64,000 nt of DNA from JAMQPK01 sp963761975. GTDB lineage: Bacteria > Acidobacteriota > Vicinamibacteria > Vicinamibacterales > JAMQPK01. The position numbers and the translations under genes are program-made. The stretch lies in contig CAVXIR010000007.1 of the NCBI GenBank assembly GCA_963761975.1, positions 434,001 to 498,000 on the forward strand. Reading direction: 5' to 3'. The notes under the pieces were generated by a model, which saw nothing but the letters and a program-made list of their open reading frames with translations, did no database searches and was not told where the DNA came from. Below, piece by piece: positions 26,379-34,697 of this stretch (its first letter is position 1; each line of letters starts with the position of its first letter).

Positions 26379-26813
26379 GGCCAGCGCTTTTTCCAGCCGC
26401 CTGACGATCTCCTGCTTCGGCTGCACGCCGACCATCCGATCGACCTCCGTCCCACCCTTCAGGACGAGCAGTGTCGGAATGCTGCGGACGCCAAACCGGT
26501 TGGCTGTCCCGGGGTTCTCGTCGATGTTCAGCTTCGCCACTTTCACGCGCCCGGCCATCTCCGACGAGATCTGATCGATGGTCGGCGCGAGCATATGACA
26601 CGGGCCACACCAGTCCGCCCAAAGGTCCAGCAACACTGGTGTCGCACTCTGTTCAACTTCGGAGGAGAACGTGTGGTCGGTCACCGGGACGGGGCTGGCG
26701 GGTTCTGCCAGCGGCGTCTTGCATTTGCCGCAGACGATCGTTCGTCCGGCCTGCTGCGCACGAACGCGATTCGTGGCTCCGCATGATGGGCATTTAATGA
26801 GACGCTCGGACAT
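26376..26813 (-). CDS. trxC: Thioredoxin 2 (zinc-ribbon thioredoxin)
   Basis: The 145-residue cytoplasmic thiol-disulfide reductase has an N-terminal zinc ribbon with two Cys pairs (CPSC at 8-11 and CGKC). A thioredoxin fold follows with the active site ADWCGPCHMLAP (WCGPC), the cis-proline in VRSIPTLLVLKGG and the usual VAKLNIDENPG strand. ATG 26813 is chosen because the ribbon starts right after it; an in-frame ATG at 26846 overlaps truA. The gene follows truA with a 5-base gap and is probably co-transcribed. Confidence 0.93.
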   Translation of the reverse strand: MSERLIKCPSCGATNRVRAQQAGRTIVCGKCKTPLAEPASPVPVTDHTFSSEVEQSATPVLLDLWADWCGPCHMLAPTIDQISSEMAGRVKVAKLNIDENPGTANRFGVRSIPTLLVLKGGTEVDRMVGVQPKQEIVRRLEKALA

Positions 26814-26818
26814 CGCGT

Positions 26819-27607
26819 TCACCGTGGAAACCTGACGTCGACACATCCGCGGAGCGCCGGGTGGCGGCTGTCTCCCCGGTAATAGACCCGTTCGAGAAAG
26901 AGGCCCGACGCCGGCGCCGTCAACTTTGCCGGAATGGCAGAGTCCTCACGGAGAAACATGTCGGCCTGCTCGATGGTGGTGCCGCCGATGCCGACGTCCA
27001 CGATCACTCCCACCATTCGCCGCACCATCTTCCAGAGGAAGTGCGAGCCTTCGACGCGTATCAGGACCAGATCGCCGTCTTCGGCCACCTCGATCCGCTC
27101 GATGGCGACCAGTGTCGACTTCTCGCCGTCGGTGTCGTCGCTAAACGATCGGAAGTCTTTCATACCGGCAAATCGCCTGGCCGCGGCGCGCATCTTCTCC
27201 AGGTCGAGATCATCGCGCACCCACCACACGAAGTTCTTGGCAAAGGCGGTGCGCCTGCGGGAAATCTGGTAGAGATAGCTGCGAGCGATGGCGTCGTGCC
27301 TGGCGTGGAACCTGTGCCGGGCGAGCTCGATTTTCAGCAGGTGAATGTCGCTTGGCAGAGTGTCGTTCGCGCGACGGCGCAGCGTCTCGGCAGGAACGGA
27401 CGTGATGATATCGAGGTGCGCGACCTGTTCGAGCGCGTGCACACCCGCGTCGGTTCGCCCGGATCCATAGAGTTCGAACTGCCGCTGCCCGGTAATCTCT
27501 GTGATGACACGCACCAGTTCGCCCTGGACCGTGCGGGCATTCTTCTGAATCTGCCAGCCGCTGTACCTGGTACCGGCGTACTCGATGAAGAGTTTGAACC
27601 TGGCCAT
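26819..27607 (-). CDS. truA: tRNA pseudouridine(38-40) synthase
   Basis: The enzyme isomerises uridines 38-40 of the tRNA anticodon arm. The catalytic Asp53 lies in YGSGRTDAGVHALEQVAH. Other family motifs are FIEYAGTRYSGWQIQ, FHARHDAIARSYLYQI and FLWKMVRRMVGVIVDVG. Length (262) and start are standard. It precedes trxC by 5 bases and follows a two-hairpin palindromic repeat. Housekeeping gene, ordinary in composition. Confidence 0.96.
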   Translation of the reverse strand: MARFKLFIEYAGTRYSGWQIQKNARTVQGELVRVITEITGQRQFELYGSGRTDAGVHALEQVAHLDIITSVPAETLRRRANDTLPSDIHLLKIELARHRFHARHDAIARSYLYQISRRRTAFAKNFVWWVRDDLDLEKMRAAARRFAGMKDFRSFSDDTDGEKSTLVAIERIEVAEDGDLVLIRVEGSHFLWKMVRRMVGVIVDVGIGGTTIEQADMFLREDSAIPAKLTAPASGLFLERVYYRGDSRHPALRGCVDVRFPR

Positions 27608-27617
27608 CGGACGTCAT

Positions 27618-27678
27618 GCCGGGTCCAAAAGGCAGGACCCGGCCTACTGTAGGGCGGGTCCTGTTCTTCGGACCCGCC
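27618..27678. repeat. Two-hairpin palindromic element, copy 3
   Basis: GCCGGGTCC (27618-27626) pairs with GGACCCGGC (27635-27643). After CTACTGTAG, GGCGGGTCC (27653-27661) pairs with GGACCCGCC (27670-27678). It lies between the histidine kinase stop and the truA start. Confidence 0.88.
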
Positions 27679-27700
27679 GATTGAACGTGTTGATTATCGC

Positions 27701-29344
27701 TCAATGTATTTTTGCGTTCGATTGCGTCTGGCTCAGAGGGGATGGTGTGCTGTGCAGGAACACGCGCTCCAGCGCGTCGAATAGCTCATCCGGCTGCACA
27801 GGCTTGCAGACATGATCGTTGAACCCCGCCTTCAACGCGCGCTGCCGGTCCTCGCGGCGGGCATAGACCGACACCGCTACCGCACGAACCAGAGTGCCTT
27901 CTCCGTCGGGCAGACTGCGCAGAGTGCGCATCAATGAGTAGCCATCCTCAACCGGCATCGCGACGTCGGCCAGCATGATGTCGGGTCGGTCTTCCGCAAA
28001 GACACGCAGGGCTGCGGTGACGGAATCCGCTTCGCTGATGCGGGCACCCGTGTTGGCGAGCATCGCCCGCAGCTGGTCGCGCGCATCGCGCTCATCGTCC
28101 ACGATCAGGATGTGGGCCCCTTCCAGATCGAGCGTGCGCAGACGGGCTCGCCTTTCGATCGGGAGCGACAGCCGCTGTTCGACGTGACGGATTGGCAGAG
28201 ACACGGTGAATGTCGACCCGAGCTCCACTCCAGCGCTTTCGGCCGTCATGTGTCCCCCGTGCAGCTCGACGAGATGGCGCACGATGGAGAGCCCCAAACC
28301 CAGCCCGCCGTGCTCGCGCGTCGCGCTGCCGTCGGCCTGGCGAAAGCGCTCGAACACGTGAGGGAGAAAGGCCGGTGAGATCCCTCTGCCGGTGTCTGCG
28401 ACAGCCACCCGCACGTCCGCCCCCTCTACGTCCATGCGTATCTCGATCCTGCCGCCGCTCGAGGTGAATTTCACGGCGTTCGACAGAAGGTTCCAGAGCA
28501 CCTGTTGCAGCCGATCGTGATCAGCCCATACATACACCGGCTCGGCACACAGCGAAACGGCGATGCTGACGCCCTTGGCTTCCGCCGTCGGCCTGATCGA
28601 CTCGACCGCCAGCGTCAGCAGGGGGCCTAATGCCATCAGCTTTGGCGCAAGCTGAACGGTTCCCCGCACGATTCGGGACACGTCGAGCAGATCGTTGACA
28701 ATCTGCACCTGCGCCGCGGCATTCCGATGAATCGTGTCGAGTGCACGCATCACGTGGCGCGGCTGCACGTTCCCATCGCGCAGCATCGTCGTCCAGCCAA
28801 GAATGGCGTTAAGGGGGGTGCGCAGCTCGTGTGACAGCGTTGCAAGAAACTCGTCCTTCAGCCGGTTGACTGATTCGGCTTCCTCTCGTGCGTCAGCCAG
28901 GGCGTTGAGCAGATCTCGAAGCTCGTATTGGCGCTGGCGTCCGCGCATGGCACTGCGAATGAGGCTGAGGGCTGCGCCAAGCCGAATCGGGCGCTCCAGC
29001 AAGACGACGTTGCGCAGCCCTTCGAGCAGGCGAAGCGTCCTGAGGTAGATCTCCGAGCGCTCGGCGTCGGCAAAGAGCAGGATCGGGATGTCCGACCACG
29101 TCGGTTGCGATCGGAGGCACTCCATCAGCTCGCCGATTCCGGGGTCTTCGAGCGCTTCTTCGGTCAGCATGATCACCGCCGCCCCGCGCACGAATTCAAG
29201 GCAGAGTTCGTGGGCCGTCTCGCAGACACACCCCTGAAGATCTGTCCTCTGCAGGACATCCAGCGCCAGCGGGGCATCCTTGCCGACCGGGGCAAAGATG
29301 AGGATTCGCTCGTCGAACAGGTTATCCGGCGTTCGATCGGTCAC
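27701..29344 (-). CDS. Hybrid sensor histidine kinase with C-terminal receiver
   Basis: The 547 residues have an N-terminal pseudo-receiver-like segment (about 10-135: ILIFAPVGKDAPLALDVL ... IPILLFAD) without a clear phospho-Asp pocket. A coiled linker, HisKA with the phosphorylated His172 in FLATLSHELRTPLNAILGW, and HATPase_c with N, G1 and G2 boxes (NLLSNAVKFT, VADTGRGI, GGLGLGLSI) follow. The C-terminal receiver starts ILIVDDERDARD, with phospho-acceptor Asp460 in DIMLADVAMP and the conserved Lys in HVCKPV. There are no membrane segments, so it should sense cytoplasmic cues. It is coupled to the upstream KaiC-like gene by an ATGA overlap. The layout suggests a phosphorelay under KaiC-like control. 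Confidence 0.92.
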   Translation of the reverse strand: MTDRTPDNLFDERILIFAPVGKDAPLALDVLQRTDLQGCVCETAHELCLEFVRGAAVIMLTEEALEDPGIGELMECLRSQPTWSDIPILLFADAERSEIYLRTLRLLEGLRNVVLLERPIRLGAALSLIRSAMRGRQRQYELRDLLNALADAREEAESVNRLKDEFLATLSHELRTPLNAILGWTTMLRDGNVQPRHVMRALDTIHRNAAAQVQIVNDLLDVSRIVRGTVQLAPKLMALGPLLTLAVESIRPTAEAKGVSIAVSLCAEPVYVWADHDRLQQVLWNLLSNAVKFTSSGGRIEIRMDVEGADVRVAVADTGRGISPAFLPHVFERFRQADGSATREHGGLGLGLSIVRHLVELHGGHMTAESAGVELGSTFTVSLPIRHVEQRLSLPIERRARLRTLDLEGAHILIVDDERDARDQLRAMLANTGARISEADSVTAALRVFAEDRPDIMLADVAMPVEDGYSLMRTLRSLPDGEGTLVRAVAVSVYARREDRQRALKAGFNDHVCKPVQPDELFDALERVFLHSTPSPLSQTQSNAKIH

Positions 29345-30900
29345 GCTTTTCTTCCCACGCGCATTTTTTCTGCCAGAGACGCGCCGCGGTATTCGGGAAC
29401 GCCGGTCAACACACCTCTGAACGCGACGAGCGGCTCTCCCACGGACAGGACCCTGCGCTTGATGCCGACTTCGCGAATGGTGGTTTCGTGGATGCCTGTG
29501 CGCTTCTTGATGACCGACAGCGCTTTGTGGACCCGGCCTTCGGCCTCGAAGAAACGCATCATGAACATCGTGTCGGCGATGTAGCTCACGTCAATCGGTG
29601 AGGCCATGTTCTGACCGAGCATGCCTTGCTGCGCCACCGTGAGAAATGTGGCGACACCGCAGCTCGCCAGATACGAGGCGAGCTCATGCAACCGCACGAC
29701 TGCGGCGTCTGCCTCGGGAATGGAAGTGAGATAACCGGTAAGGCTGTCGATCAGGACCACGCGCGCGTTGTCGTCTTCGACAGCCTTGCGCACGCCGTGA
29801 CTGAACTCGCCCGGCGACATCGACCCGGGTTCGATCTTCGCGATCTTCAGGGTGTTGTTCCTCGCAAACTTCGACAATCCCATGCCGAGCGCGTTACCGC
29901 GGTTCAGGAACGTCACCTTCTGTTCGTCGAAGAGAAACGCCGCGCAGTGAAGCCCCTTTTCGGCGGCCGAACAGAGGTACTGTGCGCTCAGTGTCGACTT
30001 TCCCACACCCGACGGTCCGAGAATCAGCGTGCAGGTTCCCATCGGCACGCCATCACCCAGCAGCGCATCAATCTGGGAGAGGCCGCTTTTCAGCGTTTCC
30101 TTGGGCGTCGGCCGCGTCTGACGCCGGGGTTCGAGTCGCGGGAACACACGAATGCCGCCGGTCTCAATCTTGAAGTCGTGGAATCCGCCGACGTACGACA
30201 CGCCGCGCAGCTTGGAGATCTCGAGACGCCGGCGCACGAGACCGAAGTCGTGGATCGACTGCTCGAGGCGAATCACCCCGTGCGAGAGGCTTTGAATGTG
30301 CGGGTCTGTATCGCCGCTGCCATTTTCATTGAGCAACAGCACCGTGCATCCGCGACCGGCGAAGAACTGCTTCAACCCCAGAATCTGCCGTCGATATCGC
30401 AGCGAATCCCTCGCGAGCAGCCGCATATCCGACACCGAATCGAGCACGGCGCGGGCGGGCTTGAACGTTTCGACCGACTCGAACACGCAACGCGACAGAT
30501 CGCCGAGCTCGATTTCAGACGGATGGAAGAGCGTGTACTCCTCCTCGGGCCTGAGATTCTCGGCGGGCTGCAACTCCTGGATATGGATGCCCGAGAGGTC
30601 CCATCCATGAGACGACGCGTTGGCACGAAGCTCGTCGGCTGTTTCGGAGAGCGTGATGTACATGCACGACTCGCCGTGCTTCAAGCCTTCGAGCAGAAAC
30701 TGCATTCCAAACGTTGTTTTTCCCGATCCGGGGTGTCCCTCAATCAGGTGGATACGGTTCGAGGGGAGTCCGCCGCGCAGCAGGTGGTCAAGACCGCTGA
30801 TTCCGGAGGCCGACCTCTCAGCCGAGGAATTTACGTCGTCGTTTCTGACTGCCGTCATCTGCCCTCTATGCAGACTCCTGGTTTTGCGACTCTTCGACAT
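29341..30900 (-). CDS. KaiC-like double RecA-fold ATPase
   Basis: The 519 residues hold two KaiC-type domains in tandem. The first has SGISGLDHLLRGGLPSNRI and Walker A GHPGSGKTT (55-63), with Walker B AVLDSVSDM. The second has GLSQIDALLGDGVPMG, Walker A GPSGVGKST (about 295-303) and Walker B VVLIDSLTGYL. A strand-terminal acidic pair is weakly kept (LSE in the first, DEQ in the second). Such KaiC homologues occur in bacteria without the cyanobacterial clock and are usually next to histidine kinases, as here (ATGA overlap with the kinase). No kaiA or kaiB is in the window, so a circadian function should not be assumed. Confidence 0.92.
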   Translation of the reverse strand: MSKSRKTRSLHRGQMTAVRNDDVNSSAERSASGISGLDHLLRGGLPSNRIHLIEGHPGSGKTTFGMQFLLEGLKHGESCMYITLSETADELRANASSHGWDLSGIHIQELQPAENLRPEEEYTLFHPSEIELGDLSRCVFESVETFKPARAVLDSVSDMRLLARDSLRYRRQILGLKQFFAGRGCTVLLLNENGSGDTDPHIQSLSHGVIRLEQSIHDFGLVRRRLEISKLRGVSYVGGFHDFKIETGGIRVFPRLEPRRQTRPTPKETLKSGLSQIDALLGDGVPMGTCTLILGPSGVGKSTLSAQYLCSAAEKGLHCAAFLFDEQKVTFLNRGNALGMGLSKFARNNTLKIAKIEPGSMSPGEFSHGVRKAVEDDNARVVLIDSLTGYLTSIPEADAAVVRLHELASYLASCGVATFLTVAQQGMLGQNMASPIDVSYIADTMFMMRFFEAEGRVHKALSVIKKRTGIHETTIREVGIKRRVLSVGEPLVAFRGVLTGVPEYRGASLAEKMRVGRKA

Positions 30901-31022
30901 GCGCCGTAGAAAGTGTCAAGATTCGCTGCAAGTGCGATGCCCGAATTCCGCGCGAGATTTGGCCTGAGTTGTCTGCGTTTCAGACACTCGGGCGAGGGTG
31001 GCCGACTTACGTTGTAGTGCTT

Positions 31023-31637
31023 TTACCTGAGTCGCTGTATCCAGTCAGTCAGCTCGGAGGCGGTGGCGGCGGGGTCAACCGGGCTGATCGCTCGCAGCCG
31101 ATCGTCCTGCGGTAACTCAGGAAGATGCCATTGCGTCCGGGTGAACGCTTTCGTCCACAGCACGACGCCACGGCGATGATGCTCAAGCCCGTGCTGGAGC
31201 GCCGCGGTCAACTGTTCGCGCGTGGCGATCTCGTAATCGCTGAATGCCACCGAGATACGCCGCTTGGCCAGCTCTACTGCGAGGGGAGCCGCAACGGGCA
31301 GCCGATCTTCTGGAAGATAAACAAGAAAGAGATCCCGCGACTCGACTATCGGCGAGCGCATTGTCAGGTTCGAAAGAATCGCCGCGGCACTCGAATATGC
31401 CTCGGCGCGATCGAATGCGTGCGGCAACTGCGAGCTGGTTCGGATGTACTCGGCGAGCAACCAGTCGGACGATTCGGGTGGCGCGTGCATGTCACCTGCG
31501 AGGGCAACCAGTTCGCGGGCCAGCCGCATGAGCTCAGCGGCCACCGTTTCCGATGTGGCATCTGCAGGAATGGCGCGGCTGCGTTGGGTCATCAGCAGAA
31601 CGGCGGCATGTCTGAAGCCTTGACGGGGCAGGAACAT
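31023..31637 (-). CDS. Small TIR-domain-like protein
   Basis: This 204-residue protein has a helical N-terminal part (about 20-95) and a TIR-like domain (about 102-200). The latter shows RDLFLVYLPEDR, then VAAPLAVELAKRRISVAFSD with YEIATREQL, where Glu136 occupies the place of the catalytic glutamate of NAD-cleaving TIRs, followed by RRGVVLWTKAFTRTQWHLPEL. The start ATG overlaps the stop of the upstream dehydrogenase (TGATG), so translation is coupled. Downstream, after a 122-base gap, comes the KaiC-like/kinase pair. TIR assignment rests on pattern only; it could be an inactive scaffold. An alternative start is at 31592. Confidence 0.68.
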   Translation of the reverse strand: MFLPRQGFRHAAVLLMTQRSRAIPADATSETVAAELMRLARELVALAGDMHAPPESSDWLLAEYIRTSSQLPHAFDRAEAYSSAAAILSNLTMRSPIVESRDLFLVYLPEDRLPVAAPLAVELAKRRISVAFSDYEIATREQLTAALQHGLEHHRRGVVLWTKAFTRTQWHLPELPQDDRLRAISPVDPAATASELTDWIQRLR

Positions 31638-32507
31638 CACTCGGGATGAGCAAGCACTTCGAAAACAGCGGCGGTGTCGCGGCGGGCGCCTCCCCGTTCC
31701 TGCAGCTTCGTGATGACACCTGCGGCGGCCGTACTTGCCGGCAGCTCGATGCCAAGCGCCCGGGCCATGTCGAGCACGATATGGATGTCCTTGTAATGCA
31801 GGCGAGACTCGACCTTGCCTTCGAAGTCCCTTGCGATCATTTTGGGCGCCTGCAAGCTCGAGCATGCGGCTCGCAGCGAAGCCGGTCATCAGCACGTCCT
31901 TCACCTTCGTGGGGTCGACGCCGGCGCGTTCGGCCATCAGCATGGCTTCGGCTGCGCCGAGCGTATTCACGATCGTGCAAATCTGGTTGCACGCCTTTGC
32001 GACCTGCCCCGCGCCGCTTGGACCGATGTGCGCGATCGTCTGTCCATAACACGCGAGAATCGGCCGAACGCGTTCGAGCACGGCCTCGTCGCCGCCGGTC
32101 ATGATGGACAACGCGCCGGCCTCGGCGACAGCAGCGCCGCCGGAGACGGGCGCGTCGAGCATCTCGATACCGCGCGCGTTCAGTGCGGCGGACACGCGGC
32201 GCGCACCGTCGGGATCGATGGTGCTGTGATCAATCACCGCCGATCCCGCCTTCGCACCCTCGATAACGCCTCGTGTTCCAAGAATCACTTCTTCCACGGC
32301 TCGCGTGTCCATCACCATCGTGATGGTGACATCGCTCAGCGCCGCAACCTCTGCCGGTGATGCGGACCCCCGGGCGCCCAAATCGATGAGCGGCGCCATC
32401 GCCTCTGGGCGTCTGGCAAACACTGCGACGGCGTGTCCGCCTTTCAGTAACCTTCGCGCCATCGGCGCACCCATGGTCCCCAACCCAATCACTCCGACTC
32501 GCGCCAT
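31637..32507 (-). pseudogene. Beta-hydroxyacid dehydrogenase (GarR/HIBADH family), one-base frameshift
   Basis: Members reduce or oxidise short hydroxyacids such as tartronate semialdehyde or 3-hydroxyisobutyrate with NAD(P). The first 218 residues have VGVIGLGTMGAPMARRLLKGGH (Rossmann), the substrate loop DAPVSGG and catalytic Lys171 in GQVAKACNQI. At 31854-31855 one extra base (CTTG for CTG after MLE) shifts the frame. Removing it restores LQAPKMIARDFEGKVESRLH and a full C-terminal helical domain to a stop at 31637. The repaired protein is 289 residues, normal for the family. Without the repair the frame would run on into the TIR protein. Decay and sequencing error are both possible. Confidence 0.85.
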
Positions 32508-32514
32508 TTCCGCC

Positions 32515-32586
32515 TCTCTAATCCCTAATCCCTAATCTAAGCCCTAAGCCCTGAGCCCTGAGCCCTGAGCCCTAAGCCGTAAGCCT
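32515..32586. repeat. Heptad array CCCTAAT/CCCTAAG/CCCTGAG
   Basis: About ten 7-base units (CCCTAAT, CCCTAAT, GCCCTAA, GCCCTGA and relatives). It begins upstream of the dehydrogenase start and extends into the amine oxidase, encoding its last 12 or more residues (LGLRAQGSGLRA-like). The reverse complement of the unit matches the GGGCTAA array at 16053. Confidence 0.82.
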
Positions 32587-33913
32587 CCGCCCTCAGCACT
32601 TCTTCGGCCGCCCGCAACCCTGTCTCGACCGCACCATTCATGTAGCCCTGCCATTTCAGGCTCGTGTGCTCGCCGGCGAAGAAGACTCGTCCCATCGGTC
32701 GTGCAAGCGCGTAGCGAATCGACGGGGGAAACTGCGGGTCGAAGAACGCGTAGCCGCCTCGCGACCATTGTTCGAGCTCCCAGCTCATTGCCGTCCACGC
32801 CGTCATCTGTGTCTTGCCAAGATCGAGCCACGAGAGCTCGCTGACGATGCGCGATGGACCGTCGGCGGCCAGCATTTCGCGGGTCGCGCCGCTTGCACCA
32901 CCGCCGGCGAGCAACGTCAGTATGCCCGCTTTCGGCGTCCTGCTGTTTCTTCGCCGCACCTGCTCCTCATTGCCGTCCCACACGGCGCCGATTTGCAGTG
33001 CCGTGCCGAAAGCCCGCGGCCTGCCGCGCTTTCTCCAGGTCGCGCGGTCGAACTGCAGAGCGGTTTTCGTCGCTGCGCCGTACTTGAGCATGGTAATGGC
33101 TTGCCGCTGCTCGTCGGGCAACCCGGGCTCAAACACGACATCGCGCAGCGTCGTCGCTGGCAACGCGCAGACGAGATAGTCGTAGCGTGCTTCGTGAACG
33201 CGGGTATTCGACTCAATCGCGACCGTGACGCGGTCGCCCGTTTGTGTGACACGTCGCAGCACGGCGTTTACCTGAACCTTGGATCCGAGCGCCTTGGCGA
33301 GGAGAGCCGGAAGCCGATCGTTGCCGCCCACGATTCGGAACATGTGTTCAGCGCCCGGCACGCCATCGTCGGCGAACTGATCGGCAAGCGCGACGAGCGA
33401 GAGCTCGTCGGGGTCGGCGAGAAAGAAACCACGCAGGCCAGTCGCGGTGTCGCGCACCGCTTGCGGCGCGCGGATACGGTCGAGCCACTGGCTGACGCTT
33501 TCGCGGGCCAGACTCGCCGCAACACCGCTGTCCCATCGCTGTTCGCTGAGGCGGAAGGCGCGCACCTCTGGCTGCAGATATTTGGCGAGCTCGAACCAGC
33601 CGTGCTGACCGGCGACTCGACGCCGCGATCCATTCTGTCTGACCGCCGTGAAACCGCCCGGAAGAATACGCGCCGTCCGAAGCTCGACCTCCCTGATGAG
33701 ACGGCAGATTTCAGACTGGCTTTCATCGATGAGATCGCCGCCCATTTCGGCGTGCTGATTGTGAAGGAATGGCTCGCGGGCGGTCACGACACGTCCGCCG
33801 ACACGGTTGCGCGATTCGATAACGGCGACGGCCGCGCCTCTCTTGGCCAACTCGCGCGCAGCGGTGAGCCCTGCAAGGCCGGCTCCGGCGACGAGAACGG
33901 AGATCCCGCGCAT
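32537..33913 (-). CDS. Flavin-containing amine oxidase (NAD(P)-binding Rossmann FAD type)
   Basis: The 458 residues begin with VLVAGAGLAGLTAARELAKRG, the FAD Rossmann motif, and ESRNRVGGRV, the second adenine motif. The central substrate domain contains GGNDRLPALLAKAL, and the C-terminal FAD motif is GRVFFAGEHTSLKWQGYMNGAVETGLRAAEEVL. These define monoamine oxidase/protoporphyrinogen-oxidase-like flavoproteins; the amine or carotenoid substrate is not evident. The last residues after EAYGLGLRA are encoded by the adjacent CCCTAAG heptad repeat, so the natural protein probably ended near residue 442. It is 13 bases downstream of the cytochrome gene, in one run. Confidence 0.88.
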   Translation of the reverse strand: MRGISVLVAGAGLAGLTAARELAKRGAAVAVIESRNRVGGRVVTAREPFLHNQHAEMGGDLIDESQSEICRLIREVELRTARILPGGFTAVRQNGSRRRVAGQHGWFELAKYLQPEVRAFRLSEQRWDSGVAASLARESVSQWLDRIRAPQAVRDTATGLRGFFLADPDELSLVALADQFADDGVPGAEHMFRIVGGNDRLPALLAKALGSKVQVNAVLRRVTQTGDRVTVAIESNTRVHEARYDYLVCALPATTLRDVVFEPGLPDEQRQAITMLKYGAATKTALQFDRATWRKRGRPRAFGTALQIGAVWDGNEEQVRRRNSRTPKAGILTLLAGGGASGATREMLAADGPSRIVSELSWLDLGKTQMTAWTAMSWELEQWSRGGYAFFDPQFPPSIRYALARPMGRVFFAGEHTSLKWQGYMNGAVETGLRAAEEVLRAEAYGLGLRAQGSGLRA

Positions 33914-33926
33914 GATGCGGTGGCGG

Positions 33927-34697
33927 CTAGTCGATGGCGTAGAGCCCGATAGTGGATTGGTCGCTCACGGCCTCGCCCTCGAACTTCCACGTCTTCGTGT
34001 ACTGGATGCGCGCGACGATACTGGAGCCAGGGTCGATTCGTACCGGCGGTTTAAGCGGAATCGGTGCAGCGATCTGGCGCGGAAACCAGGTGCCGAGCAG
34101 GCGTGTGGTGCCGTCGGGCGAACGCAGCGAGATGACCGCACCGCGGACGATCGACGGATTGCCGGGCAACAGATCGACCTGGGTCACGCTGCCCGGTGAC
34201 GCCGAAACGGGTATCACAAATTCCTGGGTCGCTTCAAACATGCTTGCCGGCAGTTGATATGCTGGCATTGCTATCGTGAGGGAGGGTTTCCCCGCGGCCC
34301 AGTCATTCTTCAACACCGGCGGCGACGGCGGGTTGGCTTTGTCACCCTCCGGAGTGCCGCCAGTTGCCCACTCGAGCACGATGTCCAGCTCGCGGGCTGA
34401 GATCTGTCGATGCGCCGATTTCACGAAATCGTGCGGGTCCACCGACTTGCTGCGCGAATCGGCCAGCAGCAGCTCGGTGCGAAGCGACTCTGCCCACGGG
34501 AACGCATCCTCATACTTCAGCAGAGACATCGGTCCGACGCCGCCATCGATGTGGCAGCGGCTGCATCGCTTCAGGAAGACGGGATAGACGTCAGCGTTGT
34601 AAGTGAATTTCGACGTGATGCCTTTGTGTGCGCGGCCCGCCGGTGCGAGTACCAGCGCGGCGAGGAGAAAAACGGCCGCCGCCGCCGTGACCCTCAT
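33927..34697 (-). CDS. Exported monohaem cytochrome c-like protein
   Basis: The 256-residue protein has a cleavable signal peptide (about 4-22, LAPAGRAH). A single CSRCH haem motif (about residue 45) lies in the segment YPVFLKRCSRCHIDGGVGPMSLLKYEDAFPWA, and a Met that could be the second ligand is in that segment. The beta-rich C-terminal half (about 120-256) resembles the N-terminal part of copper-type II ascorbate-dependent monooxygenase-like proteins of acidobacteria, but it lacks their catalytic part. The start overlaps the stop of the HMBD gene (TGATG). Its neighbours, the HMBD protein and amine oxidase, suggest an oxidative function in the envelope. Confidence 0.8.
   Translation of the reverse strand: MRVTAAAAVFLLAALVLAPAGRAHKGITSKFTYNADVYPVFLKRCSRCHIDGGVGPMSLLKYEDAFPWAESLRTELLLADSRSKSVDPHDFVKSAHRQISARELDIVLEWATGGTPEGDKANPPSPPVLKNDWAAGKPSLTIAMPAYQLPASMFEATQEFVIPVSASPGSVTQVDLLPGNPSIVRGAVISLRSPDGTTRLLGTWFPRQIAAPIPLKPPVRIDPGSSIVARIQYTKTWKFEGEAVSDQSTIGLYAID

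Noticed and set aside
29341..30900. Circadian clock locus
   Set aside because: A KaiC-like ATPase is present, but no kaiA or kaiB is in the window. KaiC homologues are common outside clocks.
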